Counted from the stretch's first letter, positions 36,228 to 47,890 are shown. The stretch is 64,000 nt of DNA from Phoronis australis (GCA_002633005.1 NMRA01000126.1:142979-206978); one strand, 5' to 3'. Numbers and translations are program-made. The notes: generated by a model not told the origin, from the letters alone.

Positions 36228-37260
36228 CAAGAGCAACACAGAGCGTTCACATGCGCTCACTGTGTGCATTGGAAATCAATCAAGTGGTGCTCATTTTCTA
36301 AAATATTTCCACGGTAGATGCATCCATTCTAAAGAGCACCACTTATACTTTCCATGTTACGAACACTTAGATTAAAGTTCATAAAAATCCATTAGGAGCT
36401 TAGTTGATACGAAGGCAGACAAAATGATAATTCATCACAAGGCAATGACAGCAGTCAGATAAGTCCCAAGTCAACTCCAGCCATGCTATCCTCAATAAAA
36501 ACACATGTGCCAAAAATCATAAAGTTCCAGCAAGGAACTTAATTGTTAGATATTGAGAGACACAAATAAATCAAAATTGCCAATACAATAGCAGTAGTCA
36601 AACCTGCCTGGAACCAATGTCAGTCCTACTCTCCTCATCACGATCTCATATTCCCAACTTTGTGTAAACATCCATACAAGAAGTCAGTAGATATCGAGGT
36701 ACACGTAAAGCAAACTAAAACTCCAATAGGCCGGCGCAACACTACATCTCTCTAAAACTCCACTAGGCCGGCGCAACACTTCATATCTCTAAAACTCCAT
36801 TAGGCCGGCGTAACACCACATCTCTCTAAAAAACTCCACTAGGAGTGCGCAACACTACATGTACATCTCTCTAAAACTCCACTAGGCCGGCGCAACACCA
36901 CATCTCCCCAAAACTAATGCCGGTCATGCTCACTTTATAGAAAATATCTGTCAACTTTCATAATAGGGAGGCAGACGCTAAAAGAGAAACTCAAAAATAG
37001 CAAAAGTAGCCACTTGGGGGTACAGAACAGGTCACATCTGTCTAAAACTGAGCAGATACCATGGTTTCCTGCATAAAAACTTATTTGACAAATTTCATGA
37101 AGATCTGTCAAGCAAGATAGGCCGAATGTTAACCTGTGTTCATGCGCTGGTTCGCAAGTTGTGTCACTTGATACATTGAACGTTCTGTGCAAGACATCAT
37201 GCAAGGGACTTTTTTGCATCATTCTGATTTATGCTAGAATTGCATTGTGATACCATTTGT
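36228..37260 (+). repeat. R1 element, old copy in duplication copy 1
   Basis: Begins with the R1 head 'caagagcaacacagagcgtt' (one change from typical) and continues with R1-type blocks such as 'gtggtgctcattt', 'aattgccaatacaatagcag' and 'gccacttgggggtacagaac'. The same element lies at 56834-57830, so it was in place before the duplication. It contains the 37-43 bp sub-array at 36717-36915. Confidence 0.7.
36717..36915 (+). repeat. Minisatellite, ~37-43 bp unit, five copies
   Basis: Units of 'aaaactccactaggccggcg' plus 'caacactacatctctct'. Copy 2 of the duplication has only about three, more degenerate, units (57327-57441). Confidence 0.9.
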
Positions 37261-37371
37261 ATTTTAGAGAGAACACTGTAACGTAAATAGTTCCATAACC
37301 ATCTTTTTTATTTGTACTACTCTTACTATATCTTCTTCACGAGAAATTCTCCGAACTGACTTTGGGTGCTT

Positions 37372-38074
37372 TTAAAGGAGCATGCCACCCAAAAAACAAC
37401 CTTTTTTGTTTCAATTTAGATCGAGTAGTTTTACTCGACAACAGCACGCTCGGTTGCGTTACCTGACACGTGACGGCTGACGGAGGTGTTGAAATTATCC
37501 AATGATGTCATTGGTTTCACACGCAGTCTGTTCAGCAGTTCATAACACGGGTTGCTGGTGTCAGCTTATCGCTTGAATTCATCGTTTTAACAGCAAAAAA
37601 TCATCAAACTTCGACGCAAAACCCTTAAAAATACACCTAGTTCTTATAAAAACGTGTTGTTTTATTTCGCTGTTATTGGTATTTGGACACACCTACAAAT
37701 GTCGGCAGGCCAATTTACCAAGGTCCGTAGCGGAAGTTTGGGGTCTGTTAGGAGATAAATTTGAAGTATTCTTCCGTGAAATACAGACAGGAGAACCTAG
37801 CCACTTCCTAAGCATTTCAGAATCTCGAGGAAGTTGAAAAAACAATATGCCTGCTTTCCTCGCAGCTGCATAGTTCGGACAAGCGAGAAAGATGCACTGC
37901 AACATAGCGGCATTCACTCTGCAAATGAACCAGTGACGTCTCTGCGTCGTTTCTCACCTTCTTCACAGGTTAACGCGACACCTCTCGGCAAGGTAAGGTC
38001 GACCGTATGCGAGTCGATGTGGATATAGACCGATTGAGACGGTAAAAAAGACTAATTAAATCGGGTGGCATTAA
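37372..38074. mobile_element. Insertion with THAP-type fragment, copy 1 only
   Basis: A ~0.7 kb segment absent from duplication copy 2 (compare 57820-57860). It starts TTAA-AGGAGCATGCCACCC and ends GGGTGGCA-TTAA, so ATGCCACCC is inverted at the two ends and TTAA stands on both sides. It contains the THAP-like fragment on the - strand. THAP domains occur in P-element-type transposases, but the termini do not let me assign this one. Confidence 0.5.
37723..37917 (-). pseudogene. THAP-like zinc-finger exon fragment, decayed
   Basis: From ATG at 37917 the - strand reads a THAP-like start: C-x4-C (C8, C13), then GILFFQLPRD and RKWL, the spacing of the known 'HRFP..kW' segment. The later part, corresponding to 'CxxHF', continues in another frame (CLYFTEEYF) and lacks the expected histidine. 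A donor-like site (TTG|GTAAAT) follows near 37722. It is best read as a broken transposase or host THAP exon brought by the surrounding insertion. Confidence 0.4.
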
Positions 38075-38972
38075 GGAGCTACCTACCTGAGAGAATAGAT
38101 TGAGGTGGGTGTATAACAAAACATGGGCATTTAAAAGTCAAAACTTTAAAAATTATAGTTGGACGAACCATCACTTGACATTACATAAATGTATTATTAG
38201 CTTTAGTTAGTTTGTCACAAAGGTGATGCCACACCCTTAGCCACAGCGTAAACCATCTTTTTCCCAACACTTCTTTCCTGAAAGTGTACGTCAGCATGAT
38301 TTTGCTACAATAGGCACTACAATCAAAAATCCCCAAACTTATTCTCATTTGTTAATTCTATCGGATTTGTTAAGAACACAAAATAACATTTGGAGGACAT
38401 AAAGGCTAACACAAAAAGTCCAGTCAGACCACAATCTTTGGTTTATGTAACATGTCTCTCATGATATGTGCAACAAGTAATATCCAATACTATGAAAATG
38501 GAATTTAATACATGTAAACCATATGACAAATAAACAATCCAATTATATGATAAATTTACAAGTAAAACAAACTGCTGGTACAATGAAATGATAATTAAAA
38601 AATATCATATACATGAGATTACATGAGCATATAAGAGGGACCTCACTACATTTGAAAAACTTCAAGGACTTTTCACCCTAAAGAATGGCTTATTACTCAA
38701 TTACTAACTTGAGCCGGTTTTAAAAGCATAAAAAATTCTACAGTTTCTAAATAGGAAAAATTAATTATTCACCTGAAATTTGAAGTTTGAACCAAACTTT
38801 AGAAATAGGCAACATTGACAGTTACCAATTCAAGCAACATGATCAATTTGTGTAGGCAGCTACTTTTGACCATTTTCTGAACAGCCAAGTCTGCTATGTA
38901 AAACTCTGTTGACACAGAATGACCAACATTTAAGAAAAATGACGAACTCCAAAATCGTCCAAATAACGATCT

Positions 38973-39038
38973 TCAAGAAAATTCAATTTCAGCTTGAACT
39001 TCATTGTCCCAAACTTTAAGAGAAGTAACTGCCCCAAA
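38973..39038 (-). pseudogene. Orphan copy of the last TMC exon
   Basis: The - strand has a TTTTCCAG acceptor, then 21 codons and TGA. SLKVWDNE and QAEIE match the exon at 58988-59059 with conservative changes (FGAVT versus FRAIS). It was carried by the segmental duplication. The upstream exons are missing: homology to copy 2 stops at 39110-39112. Without them it cannot make a TMC protein, although it could still be spliced onto other transcripts. Confidence 0.75.
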
Positions 39039-39109
39039 CTGGAAAATTTTTACTGTAACATAGCGTGCCAGTAATCAGGATATCATTGATGTCTGCACTA
39101 ATCTCCTGA

Positions 39110-39330
39110 CGAGGGTCGTTCAATAAGTTCTCGGCCTCACCCAGAAAACAACGCGATAGCAACTAATTTTGACTTTTATTTTTCAATATAATCTCCCGTT
39201 ACATCATTGCATTTCTTCGATCTGCAATGCCTTCGTAAAAGAAACTTTTGTCGAGCCTCTCAAAATACTCCTCCACTGCACTCATGACGTCATCATCGCT
39301 CACATACTGGCGTCCACGCCAATATCAGGC
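39110..39330 (-). pseudogene. Mariner-type transposase C-terminus, truncated
   Basis: The edge reads 'cgagggtcgttcaataagtt', typical of mariner inverted termini. The - strand encodes a tail resembling the known mariner transposase C-terminus: SAVEEYFERLDKSFFYEGI, then a stop and frameshift, then GDYIEK and stop at 39176. The rest of the transposase is missing. It sits exactly where homology between the duplication copies ends. Confidence 0.7.
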
Positions 39331-39344
39331 TCGGTTTTCTAATG

Positions 39345-40430
39345 AGTAAAACATCTCCAAATTTTAATAATGATTGTTCAAGCGGTTCGCCAGTTTGGTA
39401 GATGGAGAGGCCGATGCAAAAAAACGTACTCAAAATTGTTCAAATGGCCACAGAGTGGCACAAAACATGTCAAATCCACCCGAAAATGAGAAAGTGTCGT
39501 CATCTACGTAATAGAAACCTATTTATTCAATTTCATAAAAATAGTCCAAGGAGTTTCAAAGATACACAGGAAAAGGAAAAAAATGTCACTAGGGGTCACA
39601 GCGGCAGTCGGGTCCATCTAAATGCCGTCGTTCTCCGTTGCAAACTTCAAATAAATTCACTTGCCAACTTTGATAAAGATCCTGCAAAGGGCTTGGGAAA
39701 TACAGTACCTCAAACCCACCAAAAAACAAAAGAATAGCGTCATCTCACTAATTGGTGGCTATCTGTCAATTTTTATGAAAGTCCATAGAGGACCTTTGAA
39801 GATACAGGGGAAAACGTAAAAAAAACTAAAATTGCCAGCAGAAGGCACACCGGTAGTCAGATCCGTCCAGAATTCGTCGTCTTCTGTCAACTTCATATAA
39901 TTAAATACACTTCCTAAATCTAATAAAGATCTTGCAGAGTGTTTAGGAGAGATACAGCCACTAGGAGGCACCACAGTAGTCGAAGTCATCGGAAGATCAT
40001 CGTCAGCTGTCCTCGTCACTGTAAGAACATGTATGCCAATTTTCACAATTATCCTTCGAGTGGTTTGGTTGATAGAGGAGCGGACGCCAAAAAGACTCGA
40101 CAAAAGTAAAAATGATCGCAAAATATTTCGATTCCATCCGAAAATGGGAAAATAGCGTCATCTCACTAATAGATGCCTATCTACCAAATTTCAAGAAAAT
40201 CTGTTGATACAGAGATAAATGTAAATCACTATAATTGCCACTTAACGGGCACACCAGAAGTCAGATCCGCCCGAAAGATGGCTCATGCCATCCCATCCAT
40301 GAAAGGAACACATCCAAAATTTCATGAACATACATGAAAGGGTTTTGGAGATACAGATGCGGACCTCGAACGTCCACACAGAGATGGCGGTAATAGGCAC
40401 CCATGCGCATAATAAAATGAAGTTAAGGCC
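39345..40430 (+). repeat. R1 element fragment
   Basis: Repeated R1 blocks: 'ggtttggttgatagaggag.ggacgccaaaaa', 'cca(c)tagg(ag)ggcac', 'cgaaaatggga.ga(t)agcgtcatc', 'atacag(agg)..aa'. It ends near 'gagatggcggtaat' and 'atgcgcataataaaat', a decayed version of the R1 tail. The head is missing; the left side abuts the mariner fragment. Confidence 0.75.
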
Positions 40431-40439
40431 AAGCTGAAA

Positions 40440-42600
40440 GATTTCTAGAACACTTAGCATTTTTATAAGGCATGGCATTACTAAATATAATAACTCAACT
40501 CGCACATAGGTCAATTTTCACTCAGATTAGCTATCAATTTTATCGTGACACTGAAAGATCTGATTTTAACAAAACCAGTGGAACTTGCATTGAATCTGTA
40601 TATCGTAAACTTCTGCGACATTCTAGCATTCCACAGGCAGGTAAAAATTCGAAATCATGTACTCAGCCCCTCAGTCAAATCAGGCAGATTTTTCTTATTT
40701 AGGCTGAATAATTTGGTTCAATTAGATCGGAAATATGTAAGTTTTACTGTGCTAACATTAGACAGAGATCCTTTATCTTCCTATCTTAGCCATTAGAAAA
40801 ATGTCAGAAACAAAAACAGAATAGCAGTTCAGTATGATGAATGAGCATTTCGCAGTTGCATTACTGGATTATATAAGGTGTGTTTTTTATTAAATACAGT
40901 ATGTGATGTGGCATGACGTTGTTATTAGTTTATTATTCTATCCTAGGTTTTCATTATTTCAAATGTAGCTACTCCATCATTTGACAATACTATATTGATT
41001 TGTTTACTTTCTGCCCTAGAGTTTTCGTCACTGACTTCATTTGCTCAACAACATTACTGTCCTGACCCCTAGTGATACCCATATCAAGAAGATTTCACTA
41101 ATAAAACCAGCAGGCATTTTCCTTGATAAATGTAACTATCTGGAACTCTGAAGTATACATTCCTTGATTTGTGTACGTTTTTCCCTGTCTTCTATAGATG
41201 CCAGTCTTAGTGCACTGCTTTATGTTTAGCATAAAACCATTGAAGCTTAATCCCCCATTTTTGGCAGGTACCCCTATTGTCTAACTCAGAAGTCATGTTG
41301 GTAAATATTTCAGTTCAAGCGACTCCCTGTTCGCCAGTTTCTTATTTGGAAAGCAATGCGATTGGTCTATTTATTTTACATCTTTGCTATTTAGTTCATG
41401 TTCTCACAGTCACTGCCAGAAGTTCTTGATACATCGATCACTGTGATATCTCGAACCACTTTGAATTTTCAATATAACCCACAATCTGCATCAGTACATT
41501 GACTAAATGTCATTTACATCATCAAAATTTAAGAGGAAACCATCATGGAAAGACAATATTCGTGAGTGTTGAAATGTTATGTATGCTGACAATTAAGCTA
41601 TTTGATAGAATGGAAAGCTGTTAATGGACAGTCAATGAAAAACTTTAAAAGTCTGAAATAATTCAATTACTTCCGGAGGCTGCATTGACAAGATTTCACA
41701 CCATAATTTGTACAATGACTGTGATTACTAAGTGTTATGTCAGACCATGTGACAACATCAACAATGAGTGGAACTCGGTCTGCATATTAAAAGCATTGAA
41801 TAGAGGTGAAGTATTGACTTGCAATTGCAAATGTATGGCCCGCTTAGGAAAGACATAGTCACATTGGTGCTGTCTTGAGGAAAAATGAATACGTTGTCAG
41901 AACGGGTATGACGGGCACTAGCTGCCCCGACATGTCCACCAATTGGAACAAGGGAACCAGGCAGAATATAGAGCCACAAATTCTTAATAAAATAGCTTCC
42001 AAAAACCCAAAATTACAGCACAATATTATTGAAGACTGTGATAATGTCAGTGCTGGACCGGGTGTGATGTTTTCATTTCAAAAGCATTCCAGGAACATTG
42101 TAACAAATCATGCTTGTCTTCCCTCATTCAGTTAAAAGGGACACTTATTAACAAAGTATTCAGTGGAAAGTCATTATCTATTACAATAGAAACACATATT
42201 TGTCATGATTGAACACTGGAATGTGGAAAGTGTAAAACGTTTTACGACAATGTCAAATAGTCAGATGCAAAAAAAGAGTTCTTGCAGCCACTATTGTTCA
42301 GTAAAGTGATTCTGGCTTGTGGAAGGACTTCAGGAAAATCAGCATAACATAAAGTGTTGCACATAAAGTCCCTGTGAAAGTAACCACCGATGCCATGATC
42401 TTTTTGACTTCCATCCTAGTTTTGCACGCAACTACTTTACTAAGTATATGAGAATCTGAACGAAGTGAAAGCACTCTACTGCCTCAGCAAGTCATTCACA
42501 AGTATTTCACAAGCTGGGTTCTCAGTTCCCCTTCAGAAAGCAGGTTAGCAGCAAGCCCTTATGGAATTCTAAACGGGAAATACATTGTTGGAAATAAAAT
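40440..42600. other. Spacer between the duplication copies, nothing recognised
   Basis: Unique within the window. Short frames on both strands have no family resemblance. Confidence 0.35.
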
Positions 42601-42611
42601 GTCAAGTTTCC

Positions 42612-42755
42612 TTCATGGTCTACCTTACATTTATTGGTATCATCAAATAAATATGATGTCGTGTTCAACAATGCAGAGTTCCAATTCATGGTCTACCTAT
42701 ATCAACTGGTATCATTAAATAACTATGAGGTGTTTAACAATGATGCTGCTTATTT
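42612..42755 (+). repeat. Two-copy imperfect tandem repeat (~73 bp)
   Basis: 'catggtctacctta..tttattggtatcat' recurs as 'catggtctacctatatcaactggtatcat', each followed by 'aaataa.tatga.gt.gt.ttcaacaatg'. Because the unit is not coding-phase conserved, the 90-codon frame through it is probably chance. Confidence 0.6.
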
Positions 42756-43415
42756 CAAATGCAAAAATAACCAAGTTTTGTACTGGACTTTTGAGAAAGC
42801 AAACCTAGTTTTGTACAGAACTGACAATGACTGTAACGTTGTAACAAGTATGAAAAAAGGAGCTCAGAATAAAGATAAAGTGATGGAAACACACAACACT
42901 GAGTAAATAAAATCCAAAAATGAGCGGAAAATTAAGGAAGCCTAGTCGAGACCCACTGCGATTTGCTTCAGTGCAGTGAGCTAAGTGCAACCAGCCATAG
43001 TCCTATCAAAAGCAAGCCCGGAGACTACAGAGTTCCAGAGTGTAACCGAGGAAGACGCCGGGTAAAGAAAACTGAAAGAATGCATGGTCAGCGGACTTGA
43101 GTGCATGCTTATTAGACAAGCACTCGCATTCTAAGTTCCCATTCGCAACCCATTCAACGTAACAGAATAATCCTCATTCTCACGATGCATAACGTCTACT
43201 GTTTGCCGACAGAAGAAACCGTGACAGCGGATACTTTATGGTTGCGAAGGCATTCACGGCTTGATCAACAGTAAGCTCATCAAGTTTGATTTCAAGGTGA
43301 CAGTTTACCCAACGTCGACACCAGACGACCATGAAGTGGCACGCTTTTCATAGTGTACGAAAAAACGCTCGGTATTACATAGAAAATGTCAAACCGTTTG
43401 TATTTCTTATTATTC

Positions 43416-43501
43416 AAGTAACACATTACGTTTATTTGTATTAAAGGCCTCTGGCCCAAAGTACAATATACACAATAATTAATCAGGCACATTTATTCCA
43501 G
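43416..43501. mobile_element. 86-bp insertion in copy 2
   Basis: Compared with copy 1 (29222-29236, 'attattccagtgacacc'), copy 2 has 86 extra bases bounded by 'attattcaagtaacac' and 'tttattccagtaacac', a near-exact direct repeat. The interior includes 'aaaggcctctggcccaaagt'. It looks like a short retroposon tail with a ~16 bp target duplication. Confidence 0.5.
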
Positions 43502-43615
43502 TAACACCTTATCAAACTGCCCTTGGCGGTACAGTAACCAGAAAAATTCTCTGCACACAGCTGTTACAAACAATGAACAAATAAGTGTTGTGACTGAAGT
43601 ACATCGATGAAATGA

Positions 43616-44623
43616 TTAGAATTGCGAAGACATGGTCGTTGACGCCACTTGCGAATTCTTTCCTTCACTGGTACCGCATGACTTCACGTACAACAGTATT
43701 TCACGGAGGCGACTATAAAATCTCCTGCTGCGACTCACATACAGAATTGGGTCTATTACAGGATTCAGTCTGTATCCGATTCCACAGACGAGAGCACCAA
43801 TTTTCAATGCCCTGTCGTCAAACAATCTCTGTACGTCTCGGGGGATGGTCATAATGAGAATTGTGACTGGAATATAGCAAATAGCAAACGACGAGGTGAT
43901 CAACAGTGACGTGACAGCACTTTTCATCGAACTTCGTGAGAGAAGTCTCTGATGAATTCGGATTTTGCGGAACATGAAGACATAGAGAGCGATAAGTATG
44001 AAGTAGAACAACAACATGAAACCATGTACTACGTGGTACACGCGAACAACCCAGACGTTGTCTAAGAAAAGAAAAAACCACCTGGTTGTCACAGGAAACC
44101 CAAAGTTGAAGAAGAGAGGTGCAAATCCAAACACGAATGCAAGAGACCAAACAATAGTTACGGCAATAAAGGCACGGACTTTGGTGACTACATTTGCATA
44201 CTCAAGTGGTTTCGTGACCGCCACAAGACGGTCCAAAGTAATCGTAATAGAGACGAAAAATGTCGAATATTGCATCACATCGCCCGCACACATGGATATC
44301 AAAACGAAATAAAAGTGGAAAGAATGCGGGAGGGTTGCGTTAACTTTCGCCGTAAAGCAGTCGACATTGAAGCCCCAAATATATACGATGTCAAACACTG
44401 GCGCCGTAAGATCCGATACAGCCAGACTCGTCAAAACAACCAGTGCAGGTTTTTTGTACTTGATAGAAAGCAATATGGACAAGGCAAAAACGTTCATTGT
44501 CAATCCAACACAGTTGAGCGAAGTAAATAAGATGTTGTAGACGGTACATAGGTTCGTTGAAGACGCATTCCCCAAGACTTCATGGCAATCGTATTCTGTT
44601 GCGTTTGAAGCCTGGTCCTCCAT
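43616..44623 (-). CDS. Class A GPCR, MECA-like, single exon (335 aa), duplication copy 2
   Basis: Intact paralogue of 29349-30356 with the same length and motifs: LAVSD, LDRL (130-133), CYIP and NPVIDPILY. It has the same missing C3.25, loop-2 cysteine and TM5 proline. It differs at 23 residues, 21 of them before residue 214; examples are I8A, A73T, L90F, S102F, L172F, L174F and A208F. The open frame and the concentration of mostly conservative changes in the membrane half argue that both copies are functional. The start at MEDQ is set as for copy 1. Confidence 0.92.
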   Translation of the reverse strand: MEDQASNATEYDCHEVLGNASSTNLCTVYNILFTSLNCVGLTMNVFALSILLSIKYKKPALVVLTSLAVSDLTAPVFDIVYIWGFNVDCFTAKVNATLPHSFHFYFVLISMCAGDVMQYSTFFVSITITLDRLVAVTKPLEYANVVTKVRAFIAVTIVWSLAFVFGFAPLFFNFGFPVTTRWFFLFLDNVWVVRVYHVVHGFMLLFYFILIALYVFMFRKIRIHQRLLSRSSMKSAVTSLLITSSFAICYIPVTILIMTIPRDVQRLFDDRALKIGALVCGIGYRLNPVIDPILYVSRSRRFYSRLREILLYVKSCGTSEGKNSQVASTTMSSQF

Positions 44624-45900
44624 CCTAACACAGAATGTAATTGTGTTAATGTCGTGCAAAGATTCTAGTACATTTTTAATGATTAAAAAAACAAAAATGT
44701 TGCTTGTGCGTTTTCAACCCTTTTGTAAACAAACGTAAACCCCGGAAACAAGCCGGTTTGGTATAACTGCTACATTAAACAAGAGCAACGCGGAGCGTTT
44801 GAAATGAACCACGAATGCATCGCAAATGGTGTGCTTTTAGGGTTATTTATTTGTATCATAAATTGGCCACTAGATGGCGCAAAAACGTACAATCCATCCG
44901 AAAACGGGAAGATGACATATTTCATAGAAATCTGTCAAGGAACTTCAGAGAAACAAAGGAAAAAAGAATAAAATGAAATTTTCACATGCTGGCATAGCAT
45001 CCGTTGGATCCACCTGAAAGTCGTCGTCGTCTGTTACCTTCACATAAATACACTTGCTGCATCGGGTTTAGGAGATACAGCTATGGTGCAAAACAAAACT
45101 GTCACTAGAGGCGCCACAGTAGTCAGTCGCCATCATCAAATGTCTTCTTCACACACTGAGAACAAATACGGGGCCAATTTTCAAAACCATGCCTAGAATT
45201 ATTTGGTTGATAGAGGAATGGACGCCAAAAACAAGATTTGAAAACAGCAAAAAAGGCCACTAGGTGGCGCAAAATACCTCAATTTCATCCAAAAAACAGG
45301 AGGATAGCGTCATATCACCAATAGATGCCGATATTTAAAATTTTAAGGAAATCTGTTGGGGATCTTTGACGATACAGAGGTAAACTTATAAAACTAAAAT
45401 TGCCACTAGGGGCACACCAGTAGTCAGATCTGTCCGAAAGTCGTCGTTATTCGCTGCTAACATCATCATACACTTACTAAATTTAGTAAAGATCCTGCAA
45501 ACGGTTTAGGAGATACAGCCATAGGCGCAAAAACAACAAAACTGACACTAGAAGGCGGTACAGTAGTCGAAGACGTCGGAAAATCATCGTCATCCGTCCA
45601 CTTCATAGTAAGAAAATTCAAGCCAATTTTCAAAATCATCCTTTGAGTGGTTTGGTTTATAGAGGGATGGACGCAAAAAACAGACTCGAAAACAGTAAAA
45701 ATGGCCACTGCGTGGCGCAAATTATGTCGAATCCATCCGAAAATGGGAGGATAGCGTCACCTCACTAATTAGTGCCCATGTACCAAATTTTATGAGAATC
45801 CGTTGAGGACATTTGAAGACGGATACAGAAGTAAACGTAAAAAATAAAATTGCCACCAGGGGGCACACCGGTAGTCGGATCCGTCCAAAAGTTCGCTATA

Positions 45901-47890
45901 GACCCTATTCACGCCGACAGTAGGCGCGTTCCAAAACGAGGCTCGCTACGATAGCTCTGGTGGCTTACGCGTAGTTGTACTCGGCGTTGCTCGAACAGCT
46001 AGAAAAAATACGGACACTCTGTTTTACAATCCCTAAGGACGTTGGGATTCGGAAGCGTTGGGTCCTTGCCATACGCCGCGACGAAGGAAAATATGTCCGT
46101 GAAAATTTTATAACTGTTTTCGAATCATAATTTGTCGCATCTCGGACTGGATGCCGCCATAGCAACGAGGACCGGAAAATCTTCGGCCAGCAAGACTGTG
46201 TTTTCATGACTATGGGTTGAAGAGCGATGCATTTTTCTTTACAAAAAGGACAGGGCCCTCAATCCCTCAATTTTGGGGCCAAATATCGGCCCTATTCTCC
46301 TCTCAAAAATATTGAAAAATCACGCGAAATTCCCGGCCACGAGGCCTGAAAAATCCCCTTTGTGATTGAAAATTTCTCTCCAACGGTTCAAATCACCTGT
46401 GGTACAAAATTTAGGGGGGGCAGGGGCCCGGCCCTCCCCCCCCTTGACTGCCGCAAGCAAAATAAACCAGCAAAACGTGAAGCGGGAGGCCGAAACTTGT
46501 ACCGAGTTCGAGCTAGCACCGGTAGCGGACGAGGGGGAAAACACGTTCAGTTTTATTTTTTTTAGTCCAACGACAGATTTCCTGAGCAGAAGGTATACAT
46601 CCTCGGCGCCCGCAACTTCCGCGCCGCCTGCGTGCATACAATCGCGCTTTGCCCGCTTCTCTGAGGATGTCGGGGCCCCCCTCACTAGNCCCTCGGCACT
46701 CGAGGCCAATATGGTATCCTAGATCAGCCACTAAAAATGCTACTTGGGACAGAGCTGTGAGAGCTTGCAAAAGGCCGGGTGCTATTGATGGTGATCGGGA
46801 GGTCAGTAGAGTTTTCACTGACCCGTAACTCGGCGAAACGTTGAGGCCGCACACACATGAGGCACATTTCCCCTCGGATATCATGAACGAGGCCTCTGAA
46901 GAAACATGATAACTATGCTTGTTCGGCCAGGGCCGGGGGATCCAGGACTTAGAGTTAGGGGAGGGGTATTAGCCAGGGTTTTGCCCGTCAGAAATTCGCG
47001 CTCCTGAACTGCCAAATGGAATCTGGGAGAATTTTAGGGGGGATCTGGGGCATAGCCCATTGGCTCCCCTCTAAATCCGCCACTGTGTTCTGTCCAATTA
47101 ACTGAAATTGAGCTCTAAAACGAGGTTATGCTTTGGACGAAAGAATTAGGTGTTCTAATTTTAAAATTCAACTTGGTCAAGATTGATTTTTGAAAAATAT
47201 AACACATGAAATAGACGTAATTATTAAAACCAAGAAAGCAGAATTGATTGTCATATAATTCTTATTTTCAGTTGCAAGCCTAGTTTTTTATCGTAATCAA
47301 AATATATATTTAATAACATCAAGTATTACTTCAGATCAATGACAAATCAACTGTTAGTCCCGGTAGTGCCTACCTCACCAGGACTTAGGCTATGCTTGAA
47401 TTTAATAGGCCTACTCTTGATCAACAAATTAAACCAGATGAGACTAATTGCACATGACAGCAAAATGCTATGAGCCACCACTGTCGAATATATCTTCAAC
47501 TCGTCAACAATACGACCAGATGACCTGGTTCGTGTAGAAAGCATTTTTATCAAGAATTTATTAGAAGAAACGTAACCCTGCATTCAGCATGATACCTTAA
47601 TCCGTAACACTACGATCGCCGCAATTTGGTCATGTTTACTTTTCATGTTTCGAACCTAGTTTTCCGGAAAAAACTTATATCCTTTCGTCAGACAACTCTT
47701 TGGTGCATTGACTTGTTCTTTAACTGTATTTTTCTACGTCTCTGTGGTTAATTATTGACACATTTTTTAAGATTTAATATTCAGGTTGGACTCCAAAACC
47801 GGCCATTTAACTCACGCAATGTAAATTTCCGCTTTGTTTATCGCAGTGAGCCTCGCTTTGGATTTTAATGTCCGCCGCGTGAATAGAGTC
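45901..47890. mobile_element. ~2.0 kb TIR element nested in R1
   Basis: The ends are GACCCTATTCACGC and, reversed, GACTCTATTCACGC. A further inverted block, 'aacgaggctcgctacgata' against 'agcgaggctcactgcgata', extends the similarity over ~55 bp. TA lies on both sides. R1 copies elsewhere (63680) read through this point as 'aaagttcgctcatgcc'. The interior has no recognised transposase; one N at 46689. Confidence 0.65.
46928..47085. mobile_element. hAT-like MITE nested in the TIR element
   Basis: Starts CAGGGCCGGGGGATCCAGG and ends CTAAATCCGCCACTG. Reversed, it matches 4948-5094 along its length (CAGTGGCGGATTTAGAGGGG, 'cctaaaattctccca', 'catttggcagttc'). The flanks TGTTCGGC and TGTTCTGT agree at 6 of 8 positions, fitting an 8-bp hAT duplication. 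Confidence 0.65.

Larger units (their letters stand above)
28637..39112. repeat. Segmental duplication, copy 1
   Basis: Collinear with 42843-59130 in direct orientation. Matched blocks include 28637-30510/42843-44779, 30512-31460/48029-49050, 31470-34920/51758-55204, 35177-35954/56050-56833, 36219-37320/56834-57830 and 38128-39112/57860-59130. It starts near 'gagctcagaataaagataaag' and stops exactly at a mariner end (39110). It carries one GPCR and the last exon of a TMC gene. Copy-specific insertions are listed separately. Confidence 0.92.

Noticed and set aside
42634-42906. 90-codon frame (+)
   Set aside because: Crosses an imperfect 73-bp tandem repeat and the start of the segmental duplication; the matching part of copy 1 does not keep the frame.
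46320-46709. 129-codon frame containing an undetermined base (-), plus overlapping frames on +
   Set aside because: Lies inside a TIR element, GC-rich, no family resemblance, runs across an N.
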